This document shows positions 1 to 7,391 of a stretch of DNA of 41,610 nt, in pieces (position 1 is the first letter of the stretch; every line of letters begins with the position of its first letter). The notes below the pieces were generated by a model. It did not search any database. It was given only the letters and a program-made list of their open reading frames with translations, and was not told the origin of the DNA. The position numbers were made by a program, and so were the translations under genes. The stretch covers positions 1 to 41,610 of the forward strand of contig JACDCV010000005.1 of assembly GCA_013817375.1 (NCBI GenBank), in the 5' to 3' direction. The DNA comes from Sphingomonas sp. (GTDB lineage Bacteria > Pseudomonadota > Alphaproteobacteria > Sphingomonadales > Sphingomonadaceae).

Positions 1-1
1 C

Positions 2-325
2 GCCGCCGCCGCCGCCTCCGCCGCCTCCGCCGCCTCCGTCGCCTACGTCGCCGCCTACGCCTACGCCGCCTACGCCTCCGCCTACGCCGCCTCCGACGCC
101 TCCGCCGCCGCCGCCTCCGCCGCCTCCGCCGCCTCCGTCGCCTACGTCGCCGCCTACGCCTACGCCGCCTACGCCTCCGCCGCCGAGCGCGCGAAAATTT
201 GCGACAAGGTGCTTGGCGAGTTTGCCGAGGATGTCGTGCAGATACTCGTCAGCATGAATGTGCCGGGCGCGCAGTGGCTCGATTTGGCCCCTCTCGACAT
301 CGCCAAAGAGGGATCGGCGTCATGA
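2..325 (+). CDS. Alanine/serine/tyrosine-rich repeat protein, 5' truncated
   Basis: The window opens inside this reading frame, so the N-terminus is missing. About 60 visible residues are almost only Ala, Ser and Tyr with a few Val and Asp. They are followed by a normal-looking tail of about 45 residues (ERAKICDKVLGEF...) that ends in TGA overlapping the ATG of the next gene (ATGA). Phage and actinobacterial proteins with AAYAA-type repeats and a short C-terminal domain are known, and some are annotated as putative immunity proteins. That assignment here is only inference. The ATGA coupling and the in-frame GCC, TCC and TAC codons support real coding. The function is not established. Confidence 0.6.
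   Translation, partial: AAAAASAASAASVAYVAAYAYAAYASAYAASDASAAAASAASAASVAYVAAYAYAAYASAAERAKICDKVLGEFAEDVVQILVSMNVPGAQWLDLAPLDIAKEGSAS
5..181. repeat. Perfect 78-bp direct repeat with 99-bp period in GCC-rich coding DNA
   Basis: Bases 5-82 and 104-181 are identical when compared by eye, and the period is 99 bp (33 codons). The units are made of GCC, TCC, TAC and GTC triplets and encode the Ala/Ser/Tyr-rich segment of the truncated gene. Such repeats can change copy number by slippage and also break short-read assemblies, which may be why the sequence starts here. Confidence 0.85.
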
Positions 326-705
326 CCGCAGCAGCACAGACCGCCCACACGCCGGGACCGTGGGAAGCCGGACGTAACCCGCGAGGCGATTTTACGAACG
401 AGACAGTCATTCGCCCTTCCGGAGAGTTTCCCCACGGCAGGTGGATTGCTGACGTTGGGCCTTGGATGCCGGAGACTATCGCCAACGCCCATCTTATCGC
501 CGCCGCGCCCACCATGGCCGACGCAATCAAGGGTCTGATTGGGCTTTGCCAGATGCTCCGCAACCGCGACGACTGCCCGTCCGAAATCAGGCAGGCGCTG
601 ACGCACAATCACCGCATCATCGCTGGCTACGAGGCTCTTTCGGCGGCTGGAATTGACGGGTTCCAGCCCTCGGATTTCGACGCTGACAAGGCGGTGCAAT
701 CTTGA
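322..705 (+). CDS. Small phage protein of the HTPGPW...NAxLIAAAP type
   Basis: This is a 127-residue protein. The ORF track begins at a TTG at 199, but ATG 322 is chosen because it has a GAGGGA ribosome site and an ATGA overlap with the upstream gene. It shows the HTPGPW motif near residue 9 and NAHLIAAAPTMADAI near residue 53, a signature common to many small phage and prophage proteins of unknown role. It sits in the early rightward operon, and the next gene starts inside its stop codon region. No catalytic motif or membrane segment was seen. Confidence 0.8.
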   Translation: MTAAAQTAHTPGPWEAGRNPRGDFTNETVIRPSGEFPHGRWIADVGPWMPETIANAHLIAAAPTMADAIKGLIGLCQMLRNRDDCPSEIRQALTHNHRIIAGYEALSAAGIDGFQPSDFDADKAVQS

Positions 706-1064
706 ACGCCCGCGCCTTCGCCGCGTCATGCGGTTGCCCGACGAACGATCCCGCACTGCTCTCGATCTACGAAGACATCCGCCAGTATGGCATCCGCGAG
801 GCCCGCGCTGGGCATTACGAGCGGGTTAAGCTGGTCAAAAAATTGAAGGTTCACCCTTCGATGTTCTTCGCGATGATCCGGCCGGCCTTGTCCAGCGACG
901 AGGCGATCGAGGATGCGGCCCGCTTCATTTCCTGCTTTCGCAATCTGCCGAGATGGCAGCAGGAAAGCCGTCTCGATCGGCTCGCCAAGGCGAAGCAGGT
1001 GCTCGTGATGGCCAGGTTCTTCCGCCGCTACGGGCTGCGGATTTGGGCTCGGAGGGCAGCGTGA
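702..1064 (+). CDS. Hypothetical protein, basic and helical, TTG start
   Basis: The product has 120 residues. It starts at TTG 702, which overlaps the stop of the upstream gene (TTGA), and ends in TGA overlapping the next small gene. It is rich in Arg and Lys towards the C-terminus (FFRRYGLRIWARR). The middle is amphipathic helix with no recognised motif. The tight spacing on both sides supports translation from the unusual start, but no family was recognised. Confidence 0.6.
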   Translation: MNARAFAASCGCPTNDPALLSIYEDIRQYGIREARAGHYERVKLVKKLKVHPSMFFAMIRPALSSDEAIEDAARFISCFRNLPRWQQESRLDRLAKAKQVLVMARFFRRYGLRIWARRAA

Positions 1065-1150
1065 TGTTCCCGCGCGTCTCCCTGATCATCCTCGCCTGCA
1101 TCCTGTTCGTCGGGCTGCTCGAAAATCCAACTCAATTCGGAGTGTTCTGA
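1064..1150 (+). CDS. Very short membrane protein (28 aa)
   Basis: A 28-residue ORF, MFPRVSLIILACILFVGL..., is almost entirely one hydrophobic helix. ATG 1064 overlaps the upstream stop by one base, with an alternative GTG at 1061. Its stop overlaps the ATG at 1150 (TGATG). The position between two coupled genes and the clear transmembrane segment suggest a real small inner-membrane protein. The track shows it only as the tail of a longer out-of-context ORF. Confidence 0.5.
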   Translation: MFPRVSLIILACILFVGLLENPTQFGVF

Positions 1151-2181
1151 TGGACTCGTTCACCAGCATCGGCGAAGCCGCAGCGAAGGTCGTCGACAAG
1201 TGGGCATGGTGGCAGAACGCCCTCCGAGGCGAGTTCGGGCCGATCCACAGCGAGCCGCAGCAGGGTTATTACCGCGTTCGCGGCCGCGATGGGCAATGGG
1301 ATGCGGTTGCTATCTGGCTCGACGATGGCGGCTCCTGGCTCGCCTACCGCAACGGGCAGGATGTCCGCGACGTCGAGAGCCTTTGGACTTATGCCTGCCG
1401 TCACCCGATCGAGCCTGCCGCCTACGACGCGGCGATGGCCGGCAAAGGCTTCGACGACGAGCCCCCGGCGCCGATTGGGCATAATGCTGCGCCGGGCGAC
1501 GACCCGTTCGAAGCTTTGCGCATCGAATATCTGGGCGAAAAGGAACTCGCCGAGGAATTCTTGCGCTCGCCGATCAAGACACAAGCCGACGCGGACAAGT
1601 CAGCCATATGGAGCCGCCGCCTCGCCGACATTGCGAAGAAGGCTACCGATCACCACAAGGTCGAAAAGCAGCCGTCGCTAGACGAGGGCCGGCGCGTTGA
1701 TGAACGCTGGCGCGAGTTGAAGGAAGAACCGAAGGCGCTCTCGACTAAGTTGAAGCGCCATCAGGACGAATGGCTGAACGAACAGGATCGGCTAGAGCGC
1801 GAGCGCCAGCGCAAGGCGCGCGAGGAAGCCGATCGTATCCGTCAGGCGGCTGAAGATGCCGAGCGCGAGGCGCAAACCGCCGTGCTGGTCGACGATCGGG
1901 AAGCAGAGCCCCGCAAGGCGGAAGCCGAGAAGTTGGCGAGGCAAGCTCATGAAGCCGAGCGCGCCGCCGAAGCGCGCAACGTATCCGCCGGTCGCACCGG
2001 CGCGCGCACGTCGCTGCGCACTTTCAAGTCTGCCGAGATCATCGACTTCGATGCTCTTTTCGCTTCGCTAAAGGACAACGCGGAAGTCCGCGACCTCGTG
2101 AAATCGCTTGCCGACAAGGCGGCGAAGACCGGCTTTCCGCTGCCAGGCACGAAGGTCTTGGAAGAGCGGAGGGCCGTCTGA
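1150..2181 (+). CDS. Coiled-coil protein of the early recombination region
   Basis: This 343-residue protein has a Trp-rich N-terminal part (about residues 1-85), a short PIGHNAAP linker, and then a long charged Glu/Arg/Lys/Ala-rich coiled coil (about 130-280) followed by a short folded C-terminus. It is coupled by TGATG overlaps to genes on both sides and lies two genes before recT. Proteins of this shape often precede recT in phage operons, so a role in recombination or DNA binding is possible. No nuclease motif was seen, so it should not be called the exonuclease partner. Confidence 0.75.
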   Translation: MDSFTSIGEAAAKVVDKWAWWQNALRGEFGPIHSEPQQGYYRVRGRDGQWDAVAIWLDDGGSWLAYRNGQDVRDVESLWTYACRHPIEPAAYDAAMAGKGFDDEPPAPIGHNAAPGDDPFEALRIEYLGEKELAEEFLRSPIKTQADADKSAIWSRRLADIAKKATDHHKVEKQPSLDEGRRVDERWRELKEEPKALSTKLKRHQDEWLNEQDRLERERQRKAREEADRIRQAAEDAEREAQTAVLVDDREAEPRKAEAEKLARQAHEAERAAEARNVSAGRTGARTSLRTFKSAEIIDFDALFASLKDNAEVRDLVKSLADKAAKTGFPLPGTKVLEERRAV

Positions 2182-2504
2182 TGAACGCCGAGGAACTCTA
2201 CAAGCGCAACGAGGAGACCTTTGCGCGGGCGTTCGCGGCGCAGAAGATGGGCCTCGTCGACGATCCGTGGGGACAGAAGCTGCCGGACGATCTCTGGCAG
2301 CAGTGCATCCCTCAGGCGCAGCGCGCGCTCTCCTTCAAGGTGACGAGCACAAGCCATGGCTACAACCATGACACGGTGCAGGGCACCTGCCCGATCGACG
2401 CCACCGTGAAGGAAGTCGAGGATCGCTTCTACCACTGGTATTTTGGCGGTCGAGGCGCCTGGGTCAAAGACGGCCGTTTTGGCTGCACCATTCACAACGA
2501 TTAG
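2181..2504 (+). CDS. Hypothetical protein directly upstream of recT
   Basis: The product has 107 residues and begins one base into the upstream stop (TGATG). The C-terminal half is rich in aromatic residues, His and Gly (HGYNHDTVQGTC, FYHWYFGGRGAWV) and looks folded. Its stop codon forms part of the TAGGAG ribosome site of recT. No known motif was identified. It could be an accessory of the RecT system, but that is inferred from position alone. Confidence 0.7.
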   Translation: MNAEELYKRNEETFARAFAAQKMGLVDDPWGQKLPDDLWQQCIPQAQRALSFKVTSTSHGYNHDTVQGTCPIDATVKEVEDRFYHWYFGGRGAWVKDGRFGCTIHND

Positions 2505-2516
2505 GAGCGCAGTCAA

Positions 2517-3422
2517 ATGAACGCCATCACCAAGACTGAGAAGCCGTCGCTCATCGCCATGATGGCGGCGCAGCGCAACATGGACCCGGAGCAGTTCGCC
2601 AAGACGGTGCGCGCCACGGTCATGCCGGCCAATCACACGAATGAACAGTTCGCCGCGCTGATGCTGGTCGCCAGCAAATACGACCTCGATCCAATCTTGA
2701 AGGAAATCTACGCCTTCCCGGCCAAAGGTGGCGGCATCGTGCCGATCGTCTCCATCGACGGCTGGATCAATCTCGTCAATTCGCACCCGCAAAGCGACGG
2801 GTTTGAGTTTGACTTCGAGCATGACGACAAGGGCGCGCTCGTCTCCTGCACCTGCCGGATGTTCCGAAAGGATCGGAGCCGGCCAGTCGCCGTCACCGAA
2901 TATCTGGCTGAGTGCGTCCGCGCCACCGATCCATGGAAGATGAAGCACCGGATGCTTCGCCATAAGGCGATGATCCAGGCCGCGCGCTTGGCCTTCGGTT
3001 TCTCCGGCGTCTATGACGACGACGAAGGCGCGAAAATCGCCGAGATGAAGGACGTGACGCCGGCCGCCGAGCGCCCGCAGCCGCCGCGCCCGCCCGCGCC
3101 AGCGAGCGCCAGCGCCGCGCCAGCGCCTACCATCAACCACGCAGAGATCGTCGACGCCCAGACCGGCGAGATCATCGACGAGATGGAGATCGTCACCGAA
3201 ACCGGCGAGGCGACCGACACGCTGGTCGACTCCGATGCATTCGACGCCAATCTGTTTTTCGAAGAACTGGAAATTTCTCTCGGGGCGGAGACGACCGCCG
3301 AGGGCGTTGAGGAGCGCTGGAACGAATTCGACCCCCTCGCCACCCTTGAAGGCGACGAGACGAACCAGTCGATCGCGCTCGCCATCAAGAAGCGCCGGCT
3401 CAAGACCATCGGAGGCAAGTGA
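2517..3422 (+). CDS. recT: RecT/Bet-family single-strand annealing recombinase
   Basis: The 301-residue product resembles phage recombination protein Bet of the RecT family. It carries the typical run from LMLVASKYDLDPILKEIYAFP through VSIDGWI, the charged DRSRPV segment and KMKHRMLRHKAMIQAARLAFGF in the first 170 residues. These proteins coat single-stranded DNA and anneal complementary strands during phage recombination. The C-terminal part is Pro/Ala-rich and then acidic, which is usual for protein partners such as an SSB or exonuclease. A TAGGAG ribosome site precedes the ATG. No lambda-exo, RecE or YqaJ-like nuclease is visible beside it. Confidence 0.93.
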   Translation: MNAITKTEKPSLIAMMAAQRNMDPEQFAKTVRATVMPANHTNEQFAALMLVASKYDLDPILKEIYAFPAKGGGIVPIVSIDGWINLVNSHPQSDGFEFDFEHDDKGALVSCTCRMFRKDRSRPVAVTEYLAECVRATDPWKMKHRMLRHKAMIQAARLAFGFSGVYDDDEGAKIAEMKDVTPAAERPQPPRPPAPASASAAPAPTINHAEIVDAQTGEIIDEMEIVTETGEATDTLVDSDAFDANLFFEELEISLGAETTAEGVEERWNEFDPLATLEGDETNQSIALAIKKRRLKTIGGK

Positions 3423-3427
3423 AAGTG

Positions 3428-4000
3428 ATGGCTGAGTGTTCCGTCGATGGATGCGCCCGTCAACCGCATGGCCATGGGTTTTGTCTCAAGCACTATAAGC
3501 GGTGGCGCAATCATGGCGACCCGCTTGCCGGGCGCACCCCGGTCGGAGAGCCGCAGCGATATTTTCAAGAGGTCGTTCTTCCCTATGAAGGGAATGACTG
3601 CCTTACGTGGCCATATTCCCGAACCTCTTATGGCTACGGAACTGTCTATCAAGACGGGGAGATGAAGTACGTTCACAATCTGATTTGTGAAGCCGAGAGC
3701 GGTCCCCGCCCTACTCCGTCCCATGAAGGTGCTCACGGGTGCGGCCAAGGGCACAACGGCTGCGTTGCTAAACGGCATATCCGATGGGCGACATCGGCCG
3801 AGAACAAAGCCGACATGGTGATTCATGGAACGGACAACCGCGGCGAGCGGTGCGGGACATCTAAACTTACCACGGATCAGGTCGTAGAAATACGGAGATC
3901 AACCACACCAAACGCGGATCTGGCTAAGAAATTCGGCGTTCGAACAGATGCCGTGCGCCGCGCGCGAAAGGGTCAAACCTGGGGGCATATCGATGTCTAA
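3428..4000 (+). CDS. HNH-type homing-like endonuclease with C-terminal HTH
   Basis: This protein of about 190 residues begins with a Cys-rich segment (CSVDGCARQPHGHGFC...H) typical of zinc-binding HNH proteins from phages. It continues with HNLICEAESGPRP, an HXC-rich centre (HEGAHGCGQGHNGCVAKRHIRW) containing the HNH/beta-beta-metal residues, and ends in a small HTH (LTTDQVVEIRR ... DLAKKFGVRTDAVRRA). This layout matches free-standing phage endonucleases that spread selfishly. A GGAGG site at 3411 fits GTG 3425 or ATG 3428, and GTG 3419 is less likely. Its base composition looks more AT-rich than its neighbours, consistent with recent acquisition. Confidence 0.85.
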   Translation: MAECSVDGCARQPHGHGFCLKHYKRWRNHGDPLAGRTPVGEPQRYFQEVVLPYEGNDCLTWPYSRTSYGYGTVYQDGEMKYVHNLICEAESGPRPTPSHEGAHGCGQGHNGCVAKRHIRWATSAENKADMVIHGTDNRGERCGTSKLTTDQVVEIRRSTTPNADLAKKFGVRTDAVRRARKGQTWGHIDV

Positions 4001-4883
4001 GACAGAGAGTCCCAGCTTCAAGATGACGGTCGAGAATGGAAGGCTCGTTCCATCGACCGCCTACGATCAAGAGCGTCTTTTCACATGGAGGAACGGCACG
4101 AACGTCAATGTCCGCTTCACCGAGGACAAGGACCGCGTGATGGTCCGCAAGTGGTGGGCAGTTCTCAACCGCGCCGTCAAGGAATGTGCGACGCCATGGA
4201 AAACGGCCAGCGAGGCGTCCGAGGCGATCAAGCTCGCGCTCGGCATCGTACATCTGACGAAGACCGTCGGCGGCCAGTTCATGCAGTATCCGAAGAGCCT
4301 GACGGAACTGACGGACCCAGAACTCGACGATGCCGTCGTTCAGATGCTCGGCGTGGTCCAGGGTGTGACCGGAGTTGACCCGGAAGACTGGAAAAAGGAA
4401 ATCGCCGACATCGGCGAAGACGAAACAACCGAACCCGCATCCGCTCTCTCCTCCAGCGATGATGCGGCAGGCAGCGGCGAGGCATCCCCTGGCTCGACCG
4501 CTGCCGACCCTACACAGATCGAGCCGCCTGCCGGTGAAACAATCCGGGCGACGCAGGATGGCGCGATGGAATCCGAGCCGGCGACCGTGCAGTCGACGGT
4601 AGGCTCGGATTCCAACCAATCAGAGGCCGCAGAGCGCGACGAGGCTGCCTGGCTGAAAGGCTTTGCCCGATCCATCGTCGCGGCGATCGCGGTCGACGAC
4701 AAATTCGTGCTGGCGACGTCAAAGGGTTCGTTCGTCGACGGCCTGTCCAGAGACGCAAGCGAGCGCGCCCGCGCCATCACGAAATATGCGGTCCAGGTTG
4801 CTCGCAACGAAATGGAGCGCGCCGATGCGCTCGACATCATCGCCGGCAAGGCCGGGTGCGAAATCGGGGAGTTGGCGGTATGA
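3993..4883 (+). CDS. Phage protein with DUF1367-like N-terminus
   Basis: ATG 3993 (MSKTESPSF) is preferred over the tracked 3948 because a GGGGG site precedes it and it overlaps the HNH stop. The product has 296 residues. Residues 1-130 (NGRLVPSTAYDQERL, RKWWAVLNRAV, QMLGVVQGV) resemble NinX/DUF1367-type phage proteins of the early region. A Ser/Pro/Ala-rich acidic linker follows, then a helical C-terminal domain (about 215-296) of unknown type. The family assignment is tentative. The stop overlaps the next ATG (ATGA). Confidence 0.65.
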   Translation: MSKTESPSFKMTVENGRLVPSTAYDQERLFTWRNGTNVNVRFTEDKDRVMVRKWWAVLNRAVKECATPWKTASEASEAIKLALGIVHLTKTVGGQFMQYPKSLTELTDPELDDAVVQMLGVVQGVTGVDPEDWKKEIADIGEDETTEPASALSSSDDAAGSGEASPGSTAADPTQIEPPAGETIRATQDGAMESEPATVQSTVGSDSNQSEAAERDEAAWLKGFARSIVAAIAVDDKFVLATSKGSFVDGLSRDASERARAITKYAVQVARNEMERADALDIIAGKAGCEIGELAV

Positions 4884-5089
4884 AAAGCCCGATCGCCCTC
4901 TTCCTCGCATGGCGGGAGCGTCGCCGCGCAGATCGCGCCATCGTCATAGCCGAGCGCCGCCGCCTCGCCATTGCTACGCAGATCGCCGACAGGCGGGCGC
5001 ACAAGCGCGAGTGGCGCTATCTCGCCGGTGACTTGCGGCGGGCGACAGAACAAAGCCTGGCGGCCTCCTGTGGCCGGATGGTGCGGTGA
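4880..5089 (+). CDS. Small Arg-rich hypothetical protein
   Basis: The protein has 69 residues from ATG 4880, coupled by ATGA to the upstream gene and by TGATG to the downstream one. The tracked start at 4856 lies inside the upstream gene and is not used. The sequence is strongly basic and probably one long helix (WRERRRADRAIVIAERRR...). No motif was recognised, but the precise coupling on both sides supports it. Confidence 0.55.
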   Translation: MKSPIALFLAWRERRRADRAIVIAERRRLAIATQIADRRAHKREWRYLAGDLRRATEQSLAASCGRMVR

Positions 5090-5235
5090 TGGCCGGCTTC
5101 CGTGTAGTCCGCGAGCCCGAGGCGTTCTCCAATGCTCCTTCCCGTGGCCAGAAGAGGCCAAGGAAGGCCGATGACGCGGCACCCGTTATTGCAGATTGGC
5201 TCGCCCCGGCAGCCGGGAGTGCGGGCCGTGAGTAG
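5089..5235 (+). CDS. Small hypothetical protein (48 aa), not in ORF track
   Basis: ATG 5089 overlaps the preceding TGA, and the frame runs to TAG at 5233-5235. The peptide begins MAGFRVVREPEAFSN and is probably unstructured and basic in the middle (GQKRPRKADD). It is supported mainly by overlaps with both neighbours, since the next gene starts at GTG 5228 inside it. Function is unknown. Confidence 0.4.
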   Translation: MAGFRVVREPEAFSNAPSRGQKRPRKADDAAPVIADWLAPAAGSAGRE

Positions 5236-5425
5236 CCATGTCCTGCTGGGCCTGCAAATCCTCATTGGCGGCTTGATCGCGGCGATGGGCTTCCATCTTG
5301 TCGACTACGCATTTGGCAAAGGCGGCGCTGCCAATCCCGATGCAGGCTTGGTCTATTTCCTCACTGGCATCGCGACGATCCTGCTCGGCATATTCCTGAT
5401 ATCTGGAGTAAACCTCAATGACTGA
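5228..5425 (+). CDS. Two-helix membrane protein, GTG start
   Basis: A 65-residue protein contains two hydrophobic helices (LLGLQILIGGLIAAMGF and VYFLTGIATILLGIFLI) joined by a short polar loop. GTG 5228 is preceded by GGGAG at about 5215 and overlaps the previous stop. The tracked ATG at 5132 would add a non-hydrophobic extension that lies over another gene. It is probably an inner-membrane protein of the early operon, and it ends inside the start region of the next gene. Confidence 0.6.
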   Translation: MSSHVLLGLQILIGGLIAAMGFHLVDYAFGKGGAANPDAGLVYFLTGIATILLGIFLISGVNLND

Positions 5426-5915
5426 CAAGAACGATCTGGTGGCGCGGTTGCAAATGCTGGCCGATTATATCGACACAATGCCGGGACCGCTTACGATTCG
5501 AGAGGAAGGCGACCAGCTAATTTATCGCGAAGTCACCTCCATCCGCGACCAGCTTGCTGGGGTGGTTGCCGAGCGGGATGCGTTCAAGGCGGCTTGTGCA
5601 AGTGCCGGCGTTTGTATGACCTGCGTTCTTCGCGCTCCCGACACCTTCGGATGCTCGGATTGCCTTAACACGGGGTGGTCACAGGGCGATCCTTACGCGC
5701 AAATCGAGACGCTTAAGATAAAACTGGATCAGACTCGCGATTTGGGGATGGCGTATTCCGCCGACGCGAAAGCCGCCGAAGCCGAGCGGGATGCGGCGCT
5801 GGCGGTATTGCTGCGGATAGCTGAACATCCCGATACCGAGAACGGGGCGTTTCGAGCCGCACTCGCCCGCGCCTTTCTCACCAAGCAGGCCAAGCCCGAT
5901 GGAGAGGTGGGATGA
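5418..5915 (+). CDS. Hypothetical phage protein with Cys cluster
   Basis: This 165-residue protein overlaps the upstream gene by 8 bases. It is mostly helical, with coiled-coil-like stretches at both ends (REVTSIRDQLAGVVAERDAF; KAAEAERDAALAVLLRI). A central Cys-rich patch (CASAGVCMTCVLRAPDTFGC...C) could bind a metal such as zinc. Similar ead/Ea22-like phage proteins carry coiled coils, but no firm family was recognised. Confidence 0.65.
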   Translation: MTDKNDLVARLQMLADYIDTMPGPLTIREEGDQLIYREVTSIRDQLAGVVAERDAFKAACASAGVCMTCVLRAPDTFGCSDCLNTGWSQGDPYAQIETLKIKLDQTRDLGMAYSADAKAAEAERDAALAVLLRIAEHPDTENGAFRAALARAFLTKQAKPDGEVG

Positions 5916-6082
5916 GGGCGCTCGCACTCCCTGCCCGTCAGGTGACGGCTCTTTGCAAGGGAGCCGCGAAAGCCGGCTATGTCGTGGAAGTCAAGATAGG
6001 GGACGTGGTTATGCGCCTTGTTCCCGCATCCCATGCACAGGAAACTGCGAAAGTTGACGACAACGAGGATTTCAGGCTTTGA
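5912..6082 (+). CDS. Small protein upstream of integrase (possible excisionase position)
   Basis: The ORF encodes 56 residues from ATG 5912 (GGAGAGG site), overlaps the preceding stop, and ends in TGA overlapping the TTG start of the integrase. It begins MRALALPARQVTALCKGAAKAGY and has a basic N-terminal helix followed by a beta-like segment (YVVEVKIGDVVMRLVP). Small proteins just before integrase genes are often excisionases or regulators, but no clear winged-helix Xis motif is seen. It is missing from the track because of its length. Confidence 0.5.
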   Translation: MRALALPARQVTALCKGAAKAGYVVEVKIGDVVMRLVPASHAQETAKVDDNEDFRL

Positions 6083-7155
6083 CCGAGGATATGCCCCGCC
6101 CGCGCCCGCCTTACATCCGCCAGGAAAGAACCCGCCACGGGCGCCTGATCTGGACATTCCGGCGCGGCGCCGAGTATGTCCGCCTGCCCGATGTCTTCGG
6201 CAGCACCGAGTTCTGGACCTCCTACAATGCCGCTCTGGAGGGCAAGAAAGCCCCGAAACCGACGCTAGGCAGGAGTGGGACGCTCGAATGGCTGGTCCGC
6301 AGATACAAGCAAAGCGGCCACTTCGCGTCCCTCGCCCCGACGAGCAAAATCAACCGCGACTATATCATGCAGGCGGTTTGCAAGGAAGCCGGACACGTCC
6401 CTTTCGTGAAGGTGACGAGGCTGAAAATTCAGGAGGCGATGGACCGCAGGGCGGCAACTCCCCACGCCGCAAATAACTTCCTCGTCGCCATGTCCGTGCT
6501 GTTCAAATGGGCCGTGGACAACGAGATGGTCGAGAAAAACCCGTGCGAAGGCGTGTCGCCGCGCAAGGACAAGATCAAGGGTTTCCATACATGGTCGATC
6601 GAGGAGGTCGAGCAATTCCGGGCAAAGCATCCGGTCGGATCGAAGCCGAGGCTGGCGCTCGATCTGTTGCTGTTTACCGGCCTACGCCGTGGCGATGTCA
6701 GGATCGTCGGCAAACAGCATGTGCGTGAGGGCGTCATCGCGCTCCGCACCGGCAAGACGAATGCTCAGGTTCATCTGCCGATATTCCCCAAATTGCAGGC
6801 GTCTCTCGACAATACGGCAACGGGGAATTTGGTGTTCCTGACCAATGCGAAGGGCGAACCGTTCGCGAACGCCCAGGCATTCGGGATGTGGTTCATTCGC
6901 CAGTGCAACGCGGCAGGGCTGCCGGCAGGATGCACAGCGCACGGATTGAGAAAAGCTGGCGCGACCATCGCAGCCAACAATGGCGCGACGGCTCATGAGC
7001 TGATGGCGATGTTCGGATGGTCGAGGATTTCGATGGCCGAAGTCTACACCAAACAGGCGGACAGGGCGCGGCTCGCAAGGGGTGCGTCGGAACGCATTGC
7101 GAACAATTCATCGTCGCACCTTCAAATAGGTGCGGCGGCGGCAGCTAAAAAATAA
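6079..7155 (+). CDS. int: Tyrosine recombinase (phage integrase)
   Basis: The 358-residue product (TTG 6079, or ATG 6091 giving 354) is a tyrosine-family site-specific recombinase that joins attP and attB. The N-terminal DNA-binding and core-binding regions occupy about residues 1-170. The catalytic domain shows Arg203 in GLRRGD, His288-x-x-Arg291 in AHGLRKAG, Trp314 in MFGWS where many members have His or Trp, and nucleophile Tyr323 in EVYTKQADR. The gene is translationally coupled to the small upstream ORF. It is the last gene of the rightward early operon and is followed by an AT-rich noncoding stretch, where an attachment site might be expected. Confidence 0.95.
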   Translation: MTEDMPRPRPPYIRQERTRHGRLIWTFRRGAEYVRLPDVFGSTEFWTSYNAALEGKKAPKPTLGRSGTLEWLVRRYKQSGHFASLAPTSKINRDYIMQAVCKEAGHVPFVKVTRLKIQEAMDRRAATPHAANNFLVAMSVLFKWAVDNEMVEKNPCEGVSPRKDKIKGFHTWSIEEVEQFRAKHPVGSKPRLALDLLLFTGLRRGDVRIVGKQHVREGVIALRTGKTNAQVHLPIFPKLQASLDNTATGNLVFLTNAKGEPFANAQAFGMWFIRQCNAAGLPAGCTAHGLRKAGATIAANNGATAHELMAMFGWSRISMAEVYTKQADRARLARGASERIANNSSSHLQIGAAAAAKK

Positions 7156-7189
7156 GTTTTATCAAAGCTGTTTTTCGGGGGTTTTACTT

Positions 7190-7218
7190 TTGACACTTGA
7201 ACGACAAACGAATAAAAT
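7190..7218 (+). promoter_or_regulatory. Sigma-70-like promoter between integrase and RMF-like gene
   Basis: TTGACA at 7190-7195 is followed after exactly 17 bases by TAAAAT at 7213-7218, close to the sigma-70 consensus. It points to the gene at 7392. The predicted start lies just before a perfect inverted repeat, which could act as an operator or attachment-site arm. Recognised by eye and not scored. Confidence 0.6.
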
Positions 7219-7235
7219 CAATCACTTGCAGTATA

Positions 7236-7291
7236 GTGCGACGTTTTATGGCCCTTTGATTTGGTTAGAGATTTCTAATCGAACGTCGCAC
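7236..7291. repeat. 10-bp perfect inverted repeat, possible operator or attP arm
   Basis: GTGCGACGTT (7236-7245) is repeated in inverted form as AACGTCGCAC (7282-7291) around 36 AT-rich bases. The position just after the integrase, and just downstream of a promoter-like sequence, fits an integrase/excisionase arm-type site or a repressor site. The 36-base spacer is too long for a simple terminator loop. Which role applies cannot be decided from sequence alone. Confidence 0.55.
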
Positions 7292-7391
7292 CAAAGGAGA
7301 AGGATATTGCTGCGTGACCGGGGAACAGTCGGCATACACCCGATGCACGAAAACCGGCACAGTCGGCCCGGTCTGTTCTAAGGAGAGAGCG

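Noticed and set aside
1947-3140. Minus-strand ORF of 397 aa
   Set aside because: It is antisense to the coiled-coil gene and recT, with shadow composition.
7321-7378. GAACAG...CTGTTC inverted repeat before the RMF-like gene
   Set aside because: Six-base arms far apart could occur by chance; too weak to list as a site.
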